Both the position numbers and the translations under genes were made by a program. The notes under the pieces are model-generated. The model did no database searches. It saw only the letters and a list, made by a program, of their open reading frames with translations, and had not been told where the DNA came from. A DNA stretch of 64,000 bases from assembly GCA_006384855.1 (NCBI GenBank), contig VCJN01002130.1:1-64000 (forward strand), written 5' to 3'. Of this stretch, positions 33,208 to 44,700 are shown in pieces. Position 1 is the stretch's first letter, and each line of letters starts with the position of its first letter. The DNA comes from Tetraselmis striata (Eukaryota; Chlorophyta; Chlorodendrophyceae; Chlorodendrales; Chlorodendraceae).

Positions 33208-33969
33208 TTGCTACCCAGACATCGCAAAAAACAGCAGATGATCTGCAGGTACACACTGATTTTGGCCAAACAATATGATAAAAAAATATTGAATATAATC
33301 AAACAAAATGGCCATGACAAAGATACGTTAACTGACCTGCCACCGAGCAGAGGTAAATTTGATCATAGTATACCAACTATACCTGATGCTAACCCGCCAA
33401 AAAGGGCACATTTATAAAATGTCTCCTGCGGAGCTAACTGAGCTGAAGAAGCAGCTAACACAGTCCCTGGAGAAAAACTGGATCCGACCCAGTTACTCGC
33501 CATTTGCGGCTCCAGTACTCTTTGCCAGAAAATCTGACGGCACTCTCCGGATGTGCATTGACTATAGATCGCTGAACAAAATAACATTGGGCACGCAATA
33601 TCCCTTGCCCAGAATTGATACTATACTGGACTGTATTGCCACGGGCAAGTGCTGGACATGCTTAGACTTGTCCAAAGCATATCACCAAATCCGGGTGAAA
33701 GAAGAAGATGTCATATCATATTCAGCGACACTCCGGAGCAACATATTGACCATATTGATCAGGTACTTGCGAGATTACGCAAACACCATTTGTACCTGAA
33801 TCCCCGGAAATCACAATGGGGCAAAAAGCAGATAATATATCTGGGTCACCGTATAACGGAAAAGGGTAAATTCCCTGACCCTCAGAAGATAAAAGCAGTC
33901 ACAGAATGGGCCGGTACCAAAATCTGTCACAGATGTCAGAGCCTTCTTGGGCTTTGTGGGATATTATAG
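33208..33969 (+). pseudogene. Reverse transcriptase with active-site deletion
   Basis: Frame 1 to 33417, then frame 2 from about 33418 (MSPAELTELKKQL, VLFARKSDGTLRMCIDYRSL, CLDLSKAYHQIRVKEED). Right after that the sequence jumps to what should follow the YxDD strand (TPEQHIDHIDQVLARLRKHH, then LGHRITEKGKFPDP in frame 1). Roughly 60 codons, including the YxDD catalytic box, are missing at about 33715. Further indels lie near 33930-34000. The enzyme encoded here cannot be active. Confidence 0.85.
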
Positions 33970-34086
33970 ATCATTCATTGAGGACTTGCAGCAATAGCAA
34001 AGCCCCTCTTTGATCTGACAAAGAATAACATATTTCCGGCCTGGACTGACACCCACCAACATGCTTTTGATCGCCTAAAATATAAA

Positions 34087-34593
34087 ATGACACATGCCCC
34101 GGTGTTAATGAATCCCATCACTGGCCCGAACGCAGAGTTCGTGGTTACAACTGATGCCAGCAAATATGCTGTGGGAGCAGTGCTCATGCAGAAAGACCCC
34201 AATGCCGGACAGCTGCGTCCTGTAGCGTACTTGGCAAAGGTCTTGAGGGGTGCGCAACTGCGCTATTCCACCTATGATACTGAATTCCTGGGAGTAGTAA
34301 TTGCTCTCCAGCATTGGCGACATTATTTGGAAGGGTGTAAACATTTCACCGTAGTTACTGACCATACCACCCTCCGGCATCTGCCAACACAAGAAAAGCT
34401 CAGCAGAAAACATGCTGGCTGGTCTCAAATTATATCACCATATATGGACAACATGGATATTGTCTATAGAAAAGGATCTCAAAATATGGCAGATGCACTC
34501 AGCAGGAGGCCAGATCTAAAAGATCTGAAGGCATCATTGGATGCATACTATATCCAAACCTTTGAGGAGGACCTGGAGCACATCACTGAATGA
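34087..34593 (+). pseudogene. RNase H domain of the gypsy pol
   Basis: Open segment with FVVTTDASKYAVGAVLMQ (catalytic Asp), YSTYDTEFLGVVIAL (Glu) and FTVVTDHTTLRHL (Asp), the order of Ty3 RNase H, then GSQNMADALSRRPD at the end. It is cut off from the reverse transcriptase upstream by frame breaks and ends in a stop 5' of the integrase frame, so it survives as part of a broken polyprotein. Confidence 0.85.
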
Positions 34594-35641
34594 CTCAGAT
34601 CTTACCACTGTTTCGATACAGTTGGACAAACAGTTCCTCAACAACATCAAATTAAAATATATGCAGGATCCAAAATTGAACAGGGACAACCTACCCCCTG
34701 GAGTACGATATGATCACCATACTGAACTGTATATGATAGCTGATAAAATATATATTCCTACAGATGATGAGCTCAAACAGAGTATCATCAAAGAACATCA
34801 TGATATTAAGACGGCTGGCCATAATGGTATTCTCAGAACTGAGAAATTGATCAAAAGAAATTTTTGCTGGCCGCACATGCACCAAAACATCAAAACATAT
34901 ATCCGAAACTGTAAAGTCTGTAAGCTGACAAAGCAGCGTACACAGGCTCCTGCAGCGGCATTACAGCCACTGCCAACACCAACCGTACCATGGCAATATT
35001 TCAGTCTTGACTTTATCACAAACCTACCATCAGTGGATGGTTATGATTGTATTGCCACTTTTGTAGATTTGTTCACAAAGCAGGCACACTTTATACCATG
35101 CCAAAAAGCCATCTTGGCTCCTGAATTGGCACAACTGTATATCAAAAATATATACAAACTCCACGGCCTCAGTACCTGCATGGTAGGAGACCGGGACGCA
35201 AAATATACATCATCATATTTCCAAGAACTGTTTAAACAGCTTGGTACAACATTGAACCTCAGCACTGCATATCATCCGCAGACTGATGGACAGACTGAAA
35301 TATTGAACAAAATAATAGAGCAGTTGCTGCGAGCATTCTGCTACAATAACCAGCAGGATTGGGTGAACTACCTATCCCTTGCTGAGTTCAATTACAATAA
35401 CACAGAATCGTCAACAACAAAGTTTACTCCATTCCAGGCAATTTATGGCTTCCACCCTCGGTTGCCCATTGACATTGTAAACCCCAAAACTGAAGTGAGA
35501 GAAACAACAATAGACATTCTGTCGAAAGTACAGGATATACACAATCTGGTGCATGAAAACATTGTAATTGCCAAAGAATATCAAAGGCATTACCATGATA
35601 CAAACAATAGGCAGCCGATCACATTTCAAATCGATCGGTGA
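34541..35641 (+). CDS. Integrase (HHCC zinc-binding and DDE catalytic domains)
   Basis: Long open frame (about 366 codons; the first ~20 overlap RNase H in another frame). Zinc-binding motif: EHHDIKTAGHNG then NCKVCKLTK. Catalytic core: FSLDFITNLP (Asp), MVGDRDAKYTS (Asp) and HPQTDGQTEILNKI (Glu), with the spacing of retroviral-type integrases; then AEFNYNNTESSTTKFTPFQA, typical of Ty3 elements. It would insert the cDNA into the genome. A frame break follows at about 35640, separating it from the chromodomain. The triad itself is intact. Confidence 0.9.
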   Translation: MHTISKPLRRTWSTSLNDSDLTTVSIQLDKQFLNNIKLKYMQDPKLNRDNLPPGVRYDHHTELYMIADKIYIPTDDELKQSIIKEHHDIKTAGHNGILRTEKLIKRNFCWPHMHQNIKTYIRNCKVCKLTKQRTQAPAAALQPLPTPTVPWQYFSLDFITNLPSVDGYDCIATFVDLFTKQAHFIPCQKAILAPELAQLYIKNIYKLHGLSTCMVGDRDAKYTSSYFQELFKQLGTTLNLSTAYHPQTDGQTEILNKIIEQLLRAFCYNNQQDWVNYLSLAEFNYNNTESSTTKFTPFQAIYGFHPRLPIDIVNPKTEVRETTIDILSKVQDIHNLVHENIVIAKEYQRHYHDTNNRQPITFQIDR

Positions 35642-36143
35642 CAAAATCATGATAAAAACTGACGATATGATCATAAGGGGACAGAAGTGTCCTAAGCTCA
35701 AACAACGGTATGTAGGACCATATGAGGTCATCGAGCAGGTGAACCCTTAGGCCTACAAAATACAATTACCACCTGAGCTTGAGTGCCACCCAGTATTTCA
35801 TGTCTCCAAGTTGAGACCCTGGGACACTGCATCTGCACAAACTGATATACCTGATGCCTTGATTGGCAGACAGGCACGCAGAATTGATGATCCAATCATC
35901 GCAGACATAATTGACTGCAAACTGGCACCATACCCCAGACTATATGCAAAGGACAAAGCCTTGCTATTTAAAGTAAGGTTCCATAACTTTCCAGCAACTG
36001 GAGATGACTGGATGCCCTATGAAACGATGCGGTATTCACCGCTGATGCAGCATTATATGCTGTCAAAACGTTTCAAACATATCTCGATCTCGCCAGCATA
36101 CATTGCGGCGAAGGCGAGCCACCCGCAAAGGTTTCCGCAGTGA
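35642..36143 (+). pseudogene. Integrase C-terminal (GPY/F) and chromodomain-like tail
   Basis: Frame 0. RYVGPYEVIEQVNP is the GPY/F module, followed by a TAG at 35748-35750 and then, in the same frame, HPVFHVSKLRPWDT. A chromodomain-like segment closes the protein: IADIIDCKLAPYPRLYAKDK and VRFHNFPATGDDWMPYETM. Chromodomains of this class steer insertion into marked chromatin. The internal stop and the frame change before it prevent fusion to the integrase in this copy. Confidence 0.8.
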
Positions 36144-36167
36144 ATCCGATGACTCAGATTCATCAGA

Positions 36168-36178
36168 GCGGGGTGGAA
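36168..36178 (+). promoter_or_regulatory. Polypurine tract
   Basis: GAGCGGGGTGGAA immediately before the 3' LTR; the same purine stretch precedes the diverged LTR at 50461. Primes plus-strand synthesis in this element class. Confidence 0.7.
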
Positions 36179-36392
36179 TGTGAGGATATATCCTATACCC
36201 TCACTAACCCTAATCATCATAGCACACTAGCATGTGCGCGTAGCGCGCGCCCGTGATGACGGGCTGCGCCCGCGCCCTGTCGGCCACCTCGCGTCGCCTG
36301 ATATATCAGGCACGGCGCGTGTCGGCCTGTAATAGATCATACTCGACCACCACCATCGCGGAATAGCCACCACCAGCGCACATTCCCTCACA
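36179..36392 (+). repeat. 3' LTR of the gypsy element
   Basis: 214 bp, identical to 27661-27874, followed by the CTTTT target duplication. Confidence 0.97.
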
Positions 36393-36397
36393 CTTTT

Positions 36398-37071
36398 TCC
36401 TTCCCCAGTACTTTGCGTGCATTCTCTTGACGCTCTCCCTGTAACCAAAAAGTATTACTGTACTTCAAAGCGCTGGCAATGCAATTCATGGGACTGTAGG
36501 CCAGTGACATAGAACCCGTTCTTTTAAAATTTTCTGAACAATCGACACATCGCTCATTGAATTACATTAGGGACCGCTTTTGCATATACAGTAGTCCTCA
36601 CTTGGTGTATCTGCGCTGTTGCAAAGCTGTAGGTCACCATTTACGATGAAATCCTTAAACATTGTGGATGAAAAGTACAGAGGCTGTATGGTGAAGTCCG
36701 AGGGACGCATCGCTCATTCATTACATGAGCTAGCAGCAGAAGGCGATATCGGAAATCACCAAAATAAAAGGCAATCAGAAAGGTCCTCTACATCGACTGC
36801 GGGGTGGATGCAGTAACACCGCATCGCTCATTCAACTGTCACGTTACTTCATATTCACGGGACGTCTGCCCCTTGCGTAGGCTGTGGAGACGCGCTGCTA
36901 TCGGCGAGGAGCCTCACTGGACGGCAGCGCTGGCAGGGCGAGGCTGGCGAGGCTGAAAGGGGCGGCACAGTTACAGCGCTCGAGGGTACCTGGGGCAGTG
37001 CGGCGGCGGTGCCTCGGAACGCAAGGGGCGAGGGCGCGAAGGAAGGATTGTAACGGCATAGAGTCGACAGG
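36398..37071. other. Intergenic, short repeated CATCGCTCATT motif
   Basis: No gene. ATCGCTCATT followed by GAATTACAT, CATTACATG or CAACTGTCAC occurs three times (about 36549, 36709, 36825). This stretch lies 5' of the coiled-coil gene and may include its promoter. Confidence 0.45.
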
Positions 37072-39600
37072 ATGGCGACGGAGCCGCGGGGCAGCCGGAT
37101 ACCGGGCCCCCGCCGGGCGGCGCGCAGCGAACCACGCGCGGCTCCCGGCGCCTCCGGGCCGAGCCCGGACGCGCACGCCAGCAGCGAGGAGCTGCGCGTG
37201 GAGTATCTGAGCAAGCTGCAGTCGGGCGGGCCGCCGGTGTCCGTGGGTGAGGTGCGATGCACGGGACCCCCCCCCCCCCCCCCCCCCCTAATTTGCCCCT
37301 GTACGATGTAAGCATTACAGAGACAGGCGCCGCATGAACGAGGCATAACACAGGCAGCTATGGCATTTATGGCACAACTGATAAGTACCATAAAACCCCC
37401 TGTATGATTGGGCATGTAAGGCTAGGTTTGATCTCGTCTCGTGCCTTGCCCCCGCGATATCAGCCTGACAACGGATAGCTGCCCCTTGTGTCTGTATCAA
37501 CTCCCTGGTGCTGCCGGTGTGGCGGAGGCAATTTGGTGGCGTTCAGCCACTGAGGTTTCTGCGGACGCTGGCGGCATGTCACCTGCGCCGGGACCACGCT
37601 CAATGTCATTATAACATGTACAGCTGGCTGCATTGTCATGTCACAGACAGGCTGCATACATAGATTGTGCGTATGCTACTTTTTCTTATGACCATGGCTG
37701 TGCCACAACTGTGTTATGCCAATGGTTACATAAGGATTATGCGCTCATGTCGTAGTTGGTGAGATGGTATGATATGACAAACTTGGATCGGGATTATCCA
37801 CCCCCCCCCCCCCCCCTCACACACACCAAGCAGCGCATGGCATGGCGTGCTTGCACCCGAGTTGGGGCACAAGTCCCGGACTCAGGCTGCTGCCATAACA
37901 TACACGCACTGATGTCCAATTATCATTCAGTTAGGGTTCTGTACGGCCTACTTAGCTAGCGGCAAGGTGTTATGGCATGCGGACCCCCCAGGGAGCGCAC
38001 CTTATGCGCCACTCTGGTCCACCCCCCGGCGTGTGCAGGAGATCCGGGGGCTCTTCCACAAGGCGCTCGCCTCCTCAAAGGACAGCAGCCCGGGGGAGCG
38101 GCAGCCGCCACCCGCGGCGCGGGCGGCGGCAATGCACGCGGCGCGCAAGCAGCAGCAGCAGCCGCGGCAGCGGCAGCTCAGGTGCCCATACCTCCTCTGA
38201 CCGGTCTCACCTTGCCAGCCACCGTGATGATCGGGAGGCGTGTCGGGGTGTGATCCGGTCGCTGATGTGACTGTGGCTTCGGGTCGCACGGAGTCCCGGC
38301 GCGCAGCGGGACTGGTTGAGGTCCGCCACTGACACCCGGCGCCGTGCCTGCTGAGCACAGTGGCCGCCCAGCGGTGCCGGTGGCGGCCCCCGAGGCGCAG
38401 CTGGACCAGGAGCTGGCGGCCACGGAGGCGCAGGCGATCAGGCTGGCCATGCAGAAGGAGGCGCGGCGCCTGCAGGGGGAGGCGCAGGCGCGGCTGGCGG
38501 AGTTTGAGGGGGAGCTGCAGGTGCGCGGCGGCGCTCATGCCGCTTGCGGGCCTGCTCGGCGGTGCCTGAGCCGGCTCCCCCCCCCCCCCCCCCCCCAGAG
38601 TAGGGCTCTCTGCGCAGGCGGAGGCTGAAATGGGTCACATAACATTAATGTTACATCTGCGCTTCGGGGGGCCTATATCTCCTTGGTGTTTTAAACCCCT
38701 TGTGGCGCGAGAAGAGCTCGATTCACATTGAAATTTATCAGGACATATTGCGAGCATTCCGGAGAATCCTCGCCCGAATGCCGCGAAATAATTCATAGTT
38801 GTCCGGGCCCGCGGACTCGGGTAATTGGTGGTGTATCTTTTCGGCATTGATATTTTAGATGTGAGTAGACGGGCCTGCTACTGAGCATGCGGCGGCTGCG
38901 CTCCTGCAGGAGGAGCTGGAGCACAAGGTGGCCGGGCTGCTGATGGAGAAGGAGCACAAGGTGGCCGAGGCGGCCAAGCTGAAGGACGACCTGCAGGGGC
39001 GCATATCCCAGCTGCAGCTCATGATGGCGCAGCTGGACGACAAGGTGCCCCCCCGCCCCCATGTTCACCCTTCATCATACCGGTGATGGCGCCGGCGACT
39101 TCCGCAAGGGGGTGGCTGGCAACTGTTAACAGCCGGTTAGGAACACAGAGTGGCTCTCAACTGGCTCCCTGCCGGAAGGCCATGCGCCAGTGTCCTTATT
39201 TTGACCTCGCCAAGAATGCTATTACTGAGCTTCGAAATATGAGGGTTTTGCGCCTTTCCCCAATATTAAAACAAACACTGCAGTGTCTGACGTTCGGCGC
39301 TGTTTTCTGGTTGTGGCCGCATGTCAGGTCACGTCGTACGCGGAGTCGTACGACCACATCCTGTTCGAGCTGCGGAAGGAGTACTCGGCGCTGATCACGG
39401 AGCAGCGCCAGGAGGTTGCCCCCCCCCCCCCCCCGCCCCCATCACGGTCGCATCCACAACTGCAGCTCCGGGCATGCGGATAGATTGACGCGCGCCGCGG
39501 CGGTGTCGGCGCGCAGCTGGAGCAGGAGAACAAGAAGAAGCTGACGGAGCACATGTTTGCGTTGCGCAAGCAGCGGCAGATGCCCATCCCGCACGCGTGA
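37072..39600 (+). CDS. Six-exon coiled-coil protein, 259 residues
   Basis: Exons 37072-37242, 38039-38181, 38361-38520, 38910-39044, 39328-39414 and 39517-39600 join in phase from ATG to TGA (780 nt). The N-terminal ~57 residues are Pro/Arg/Ala-rich and disordered; from exon 2 on the protein is almost wholly heptad-rich coiled coil (LDQELAATEAQAIRLAMQKE; EELEHKVAGLLMEKEHKVAE; YDHILFELRKEYSALITEQ; LEQENKKKLTEHM). All introns are GT-AG, and four have a poly-C run soon after the donor. Small coiled-coil proteins with this look are common in cilia and basal bodies, but I do not recognise the family, so no function is assigned. Confidence 0.85.
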
Positions 39601-40535
39601 CATCGCATTGTGCCGTATCGTCTGCCATGTCCGCGCTCACACGGCGACCGAGGTAGCCCAAGACCAAATGCGCCGCCCATTGAGCTCGTGACAACGCCCT
39701 GCGCGGGACTGTGAGGATGCGACGGCAATAGGCAGCGTGGAATATTCACATTCGTGATGTCAAGCGTGGTCGGGGGGGGGGGGGGGGGGGGGGGCGCAAG
39801 CGGACTTGACCACCGCCCGAGCGGCCAGACCCCGAAGTGAAGAAACTACGCAAACAATGCAACATCACGGCCGCGCCGGGGTGGCGACATGTCCATTTAA
39901 AAATATATCCGGCCGAGAGTTGGCACCCTACCCAAACACCTCCTTCTCTGTAACGAACGCCCGCGCAGCGGCAACGACACATCAGCAACCAACATTCTTC
40001 AGCTGCACCCCCCCCTTCCCCGCCCCCAACCAACGGGGGGGGTGAGGGGGCAATTTGTCAGTGGATACTAAATCATTAAGTGCAGCCAAAAGCCAGAGGC
40101 CGGTGGGGGGGGGGGGGGGGGTATAAGCAACCTGGGGAGAAAAGCTAGTCGATTAATTATTTTAAATCAATCTCGATTTCGTCTTGGTAGGGGCGAGGGT
40201 AAGGGGACGGGGGGTACTGATCCGTAGCGCCCATCAGCATGAGCATTGATCTCCTAAGGATTTGAACTCGTATCAATTTGGCAAAGTGTTATATCTATCT
40301 CTACAAAGATTATATGTCAACGCCTTTGGGATCATCATGGTTGACGCGGAGCAGCCACGCTCTCCTCCTGGTCCGCGCTAGGCCATACCTCCCTACCTCT
40401 TGATCACCGGGGATTGCTTGGTTCAAACCATCAGTACTTGCAGCCTGCCCCCATTACGGGCATCGCTGGTCGCTTCCGTTCGTTCTCAACATAGCACGCC
40501 GCCCTCCACTCTCCGCATCACGTGCAGCTACACCC
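39601..40535. other. Intergenic region between convergent genes
   Basis: 3' ends of the coiled-coil gene and the SNM1 gene face each other here. It holds poly-G runs at about 39775-39794 and 40106-40123 and no supported gene. Confidence 0.6.
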
Positions 40536-41713
40536 TTACCCTCCTGCGTGGAGCAGCTGGAGGCAGTCGCGCTCCGACCTCCCGGAGAAGCTGTGCAGCT
40601 TGATGGCGCTCGGCTGCAGCCAGCTCACAAACTCGCGCAGCTCGCACAGGGTGGAGTGCTCCGAGTAGGGCACCTGGCGCGTCGAGCGGCGGCGCACGTT
40701 GCCGGCCGGTCGTCAGTGACGGCGAGAATGAGGGGAGGGTAGCGGGTGGCGCCATGCGATGGCGCGTGCCTCGCCCGGGTTGGCCGGTACTCGCCGGCGC
40801 ACCTGGTAGGTCACCACCGTCCCGCGCTTCTGCCGCCTCCCGCGCGTGTGGGCCTTGGCGCGCTGCTGCATCGCCCAGCCGGTGGGCCGGAAGACCACCA
40901 CCGTCTTGTAGCGCCCCTGCGGCCACCGTGAGCGTGCAGCTGAGTGTCAGGACATGTCCTGCGGAGGTTAATCATCAATACGTGAATCAAGTTGTTCCAG
41001 TGTAGGAAAACGCGGATGATGTTTGCCTTACGGGCCAAAATAATGGCCCGTTGCCTAATTGACCCGGTGAATATCATATTCAAGCCAGCTCTTTACCGCA
41101 TATAAGGTAGATTTTTGTGCCACCTCAAGCGCGCAAACTCCGAGCAAAACTGAACTTTCACCTGTGCACTACTCGTGCGCTTCCGACGAGGACTTTTTTT
41201 CCGCCTATCCTGGAACAACTCGATACACGTACAGATATACATCTAGGGGCGGCAGCCACGGACCTGTACCTAGGTTCATAGTGACACGCCCCTCAGGTTC
41301 CGCACCCTGGAAACCGGTGAAGGTCGAGCACTGCCCGACAGACGCTGGACTGGGCGTGTGAAACCCTGACTGGTTACTACAACATGACGCGTAAACATGC
41401 AGATACATCTCCAAACATACATCGCATTGAAAGCCCATCCATCTTATAAGAGTGAGTAGAGAACGTGAGATATGATGTGTGACTAAACGAGTCGGACCAT
41501 CAGCGTAACCCACTTGCTGCGCACACCATCCGGGTACCGACGCAGAAGTGGGAACAATCCGACAAAGACCCTACCCCGCCCTGCCAGCGATCAAAGACCG
41601 ACACGTCTATAGCTAAAATGAAGCACATGTTCCCACCATTTGCAGCATGCGATCCCAACTAGAGCCTCGCATCATACGTGGGATATAATATATATATACA
41701 TACAATATATATA

Positions 41714-41751
<38 letters not shown>

Positions 41752-44700
41752 ACATATACATACATGCATACATACATATATAAAACCTGAATCGGTGATG
41801 CATCACCATTGACTCTGAAGGCGTTCACTGTGATACCAACCACTCATAAGCGCGCAGCCATTGGCCATGCGAAACCGGATTCCCCGGGACAGGCCTGAGT
41901 GAGCTTCAATTCACACCATTGCAGGCCGGCTGCGACCCAAAGCGCTACCGCAAAGAAGCCGCCCGGCACTACAGAGTCCTAACGCGACGCCCGCTCAACA
42001 AGAGACGCGCCGCTACGGGGTACTGTGCGTATGGGGCCTTACACGGTAAAACTTGACGGCGCTCTGGACGGCCTTCATGCTCACTTTCTGCATCGGGACC
42101 TGCAAGAGCCATTGCCAGCATTAGGCCCGGCACATGACCAATGTCGCTTCCGCCGCAAATACACCAGTTGGAACATCAAGCACAAAATGCGTAAGTAGTT
42201 CTCCTCGACAATGAAGAGACACATTGAGCTACAGAGTGACACTGCAAAGCAAAAGACTGCGAAGAAAGCTTTTGAAGGAGCCAGGAGATGTCAGTTCATA
42301 TTGACTCACGATATAAATACGGATGCCGGCGCACCTATGCAAAACCTTATCATTAGAAGCCTCAAACTGGGCTTGGATGCAACCTGTAAGAACATCCGCT
42401 GTAATTTCGTCTACATTTGACCTCTGGCAGGCAGGGCGGATTCTTATTCCCAGCGATCTTACTACCGCTTCGGCCCCCGTATTCATATTCCCTGTATATC
42501 GTTCGAATAGTTCGCTGCGATAGGCCTACATATTTTGGTGTAAAATAAATTTTTGCGCAATGCTGCCCAGCGCCTTGCCTAGAGCCTATCACAGCAATTT
42601 CGAGGGCAAGTCGAGCTCGGAAGGCGGCCAATGAACAGCGCACAGGAAAGTGCATCGCTAAGGATTGGGTATGGCAGGCGGCTCGTAGGCGGCGGCGCAC
42701 CACGTGGATGTCCGCCTGCTTGTCGTCCGTCGTCAGCCACTTCATGTGGTCCGGGTCCAGGTTGAGGCACCGCAGCACCTGACGATGAGGGCCGCGGAAT
42801 TCACACGAGAGCCGTTAGCCCCCTTACAGAGCGGTGGATCGCGTACTTGAGAACAATCACATTACTAGGCACTTCCGGTTGCCGACACGGTTGTGAGAGC
42901 AATGCGACTAAGAACCTGCCCTGCCTGTCAGAGGCCAAATATAGACGAAACCATACCGGAATCATAGAGATTGTATTATAGATTGCATGCAAGCCCCATT
43001 CAATGCGTATAACAAGGGTTCTTGCGGGTGCGCCCGCACTCGCACTTAGAAAGGATGTCAGTAGTCTGTAAAACAACAATATATTTAGTACGTCAAAACC
43101 GGTGAGCCTCATGTCCTTGTAGATTGTGCGCCCTGGTGAACCAACGGTCACTATAGAATGATGGCGACAACACCCCAACGCTGGCTCGCCACCTTCATCT
43201 TGGTCTCGCTGACGTACACCTTCCGCTCCAGCTGGCGCCCCACCTGCCGCGCAGGGGACACGGCACCGCAGCCCGGGAGGCTCAGACCAGCGATACAGAG
43301 GCAGGCGGGGGGACAGGGGTGCAGGCGGAGGGTGCCTACGAAGGCGCAGCGCCAGCCACGGCTGCGCACCTCTAGGAAGCACCGCTCCTTGCCGATCTTG
43401 TAGGTGCCGATGAGGAAGAGCGTGTTTGGGTTGAAGGACTCGCTGCGCACCCCATCCACCACCATCTTCACGGCCTCCTCCTGCCCAACACAATAATTGT
43501 CAGGCGGGCCTCGGCCGACGATGGCGCATTTCGATCCCCGAGGAGTGAGGTGCACGTCGTGCCGACACAGAGCATTGAGCCGCGTCATGTGGCCCGCTGG
43601 CAAACATGGCAACTCAGCAAGAGAATAGACGCCGCTTCGGCGCTCTCATGCGCCTTGCAAGGATGCTACCCCATACACCTAGCCAATAAAGAATATAAAA
43701 AGGCACGCGCGGGGTGCTTCTAATGTTAAGCGGCAGCATGCCATGGGCGCATGCCTTTGCACGGGGATACGCGATGTTCGCACTGTGCTATAACATAATA
43801 CAGATACAGGTACAGTATTATATATGAAATTATTGTATTTCGTGTTTTTATCTATTTCTTTACTACATTGTCATTACTTTCACATGGCCAGTGGTGACAG
43901 CGGGCAGGTAGATGCATGCGGGCCTGGGGATGGGCGCGCCGCTGGCTGACCTGGGGCGGGCAGTCGTAGTCCGGCGTGCAGTAGGTGGCATCCAGCACCA
44001 GCCGAACGCGGCCTCGCACAGCCTGCACATGTCACCCCATACATACTCTCAGCCGATTGTCACTTGGGTGACCGCAGGCATGCGAGGGAGGTACCCCCCT
44101 CCCTCCCCCAGCCCCCATGCTCAGCAACGAAGACAGACAGCGATGCCTCACCTGCAGCGCCGCTTGGTCTTGCATGGCTGGGCAGGCACGGCAGTCCCCG
44201 GTGTGCAGCACGGGTGGTGCGCCGTCTGGAGGCTCGAATAGAATCTATTAAAAGTGGCCGGGGGGGAGAGGGGGGGGGGGGGGGGGGGCAAAGTTAGCAA
44301 GCTCACCATGGCAGCCTTGCAGCTGTATACAGGAAAATTATTCAGCGCATCACATTGTGCGTGCAAGCGGCATACAAATGCTGCGTGGAGACTATGCGAG
44401 TTTCCCGTTTCCGGCGAATGTCGCGCATTTACAACACATGTCGCTAAGCAAGAATGCGGTGCTGATTGAAGGAGCAGGTGAGCGCTGTAATATATCACGC
44501 GCTGGCTCATTCACATATCGAAAGGCAATACGACTGTAATAATGACGAAACGATATGCACGAAGTTAAAGAGACTTAAACAATATACGTTTGCAGCATGG
44601 GTCGTTCGGCCATATGATGTGACTGTATTTATATATGGGTGGGCGGCGAACCATCGCGGCGCCGGGGCAGTGATTCGCGTCCAGAAAGGTCACCCGCACG

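Larger units (their letters stand above)
27661..36392 (+). mobile_element. Ty3/gypsy LTR retrotransposon, chromodomain type, recent but defective
   Basis: Two 214-bp LTRs (27661-27874 and 36179-36392) are identical base for base, start TGTGAGG and end CCTCACA. They are flanked by CTTTT at 27656-27660 and 36393-36397. Interior order: primer site, an extra 5' ORF, Gag, zinc-knuckle ORF, methyltransferase-like segment plus protease, reverse transcriptase, RNase H, integrase, chromodomain, purine tract GCGGGGTGGAA. The integrase-last order defines Ty3/gypsy and the chromodomain points to a chromovirus. The coding part is AT-richer than the host genes. At least six frame breaks or stops and a deletion across the reverse transcriptase active site show it cannot supply its own enzymes. 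Confidence 0.95.

Noticed and set aside
40230..40300. tRNA-like stretch (GATTTGAACTCGTATC)
   Set aside because: Stem pairing fails; no complete cloverleaf on either strand.
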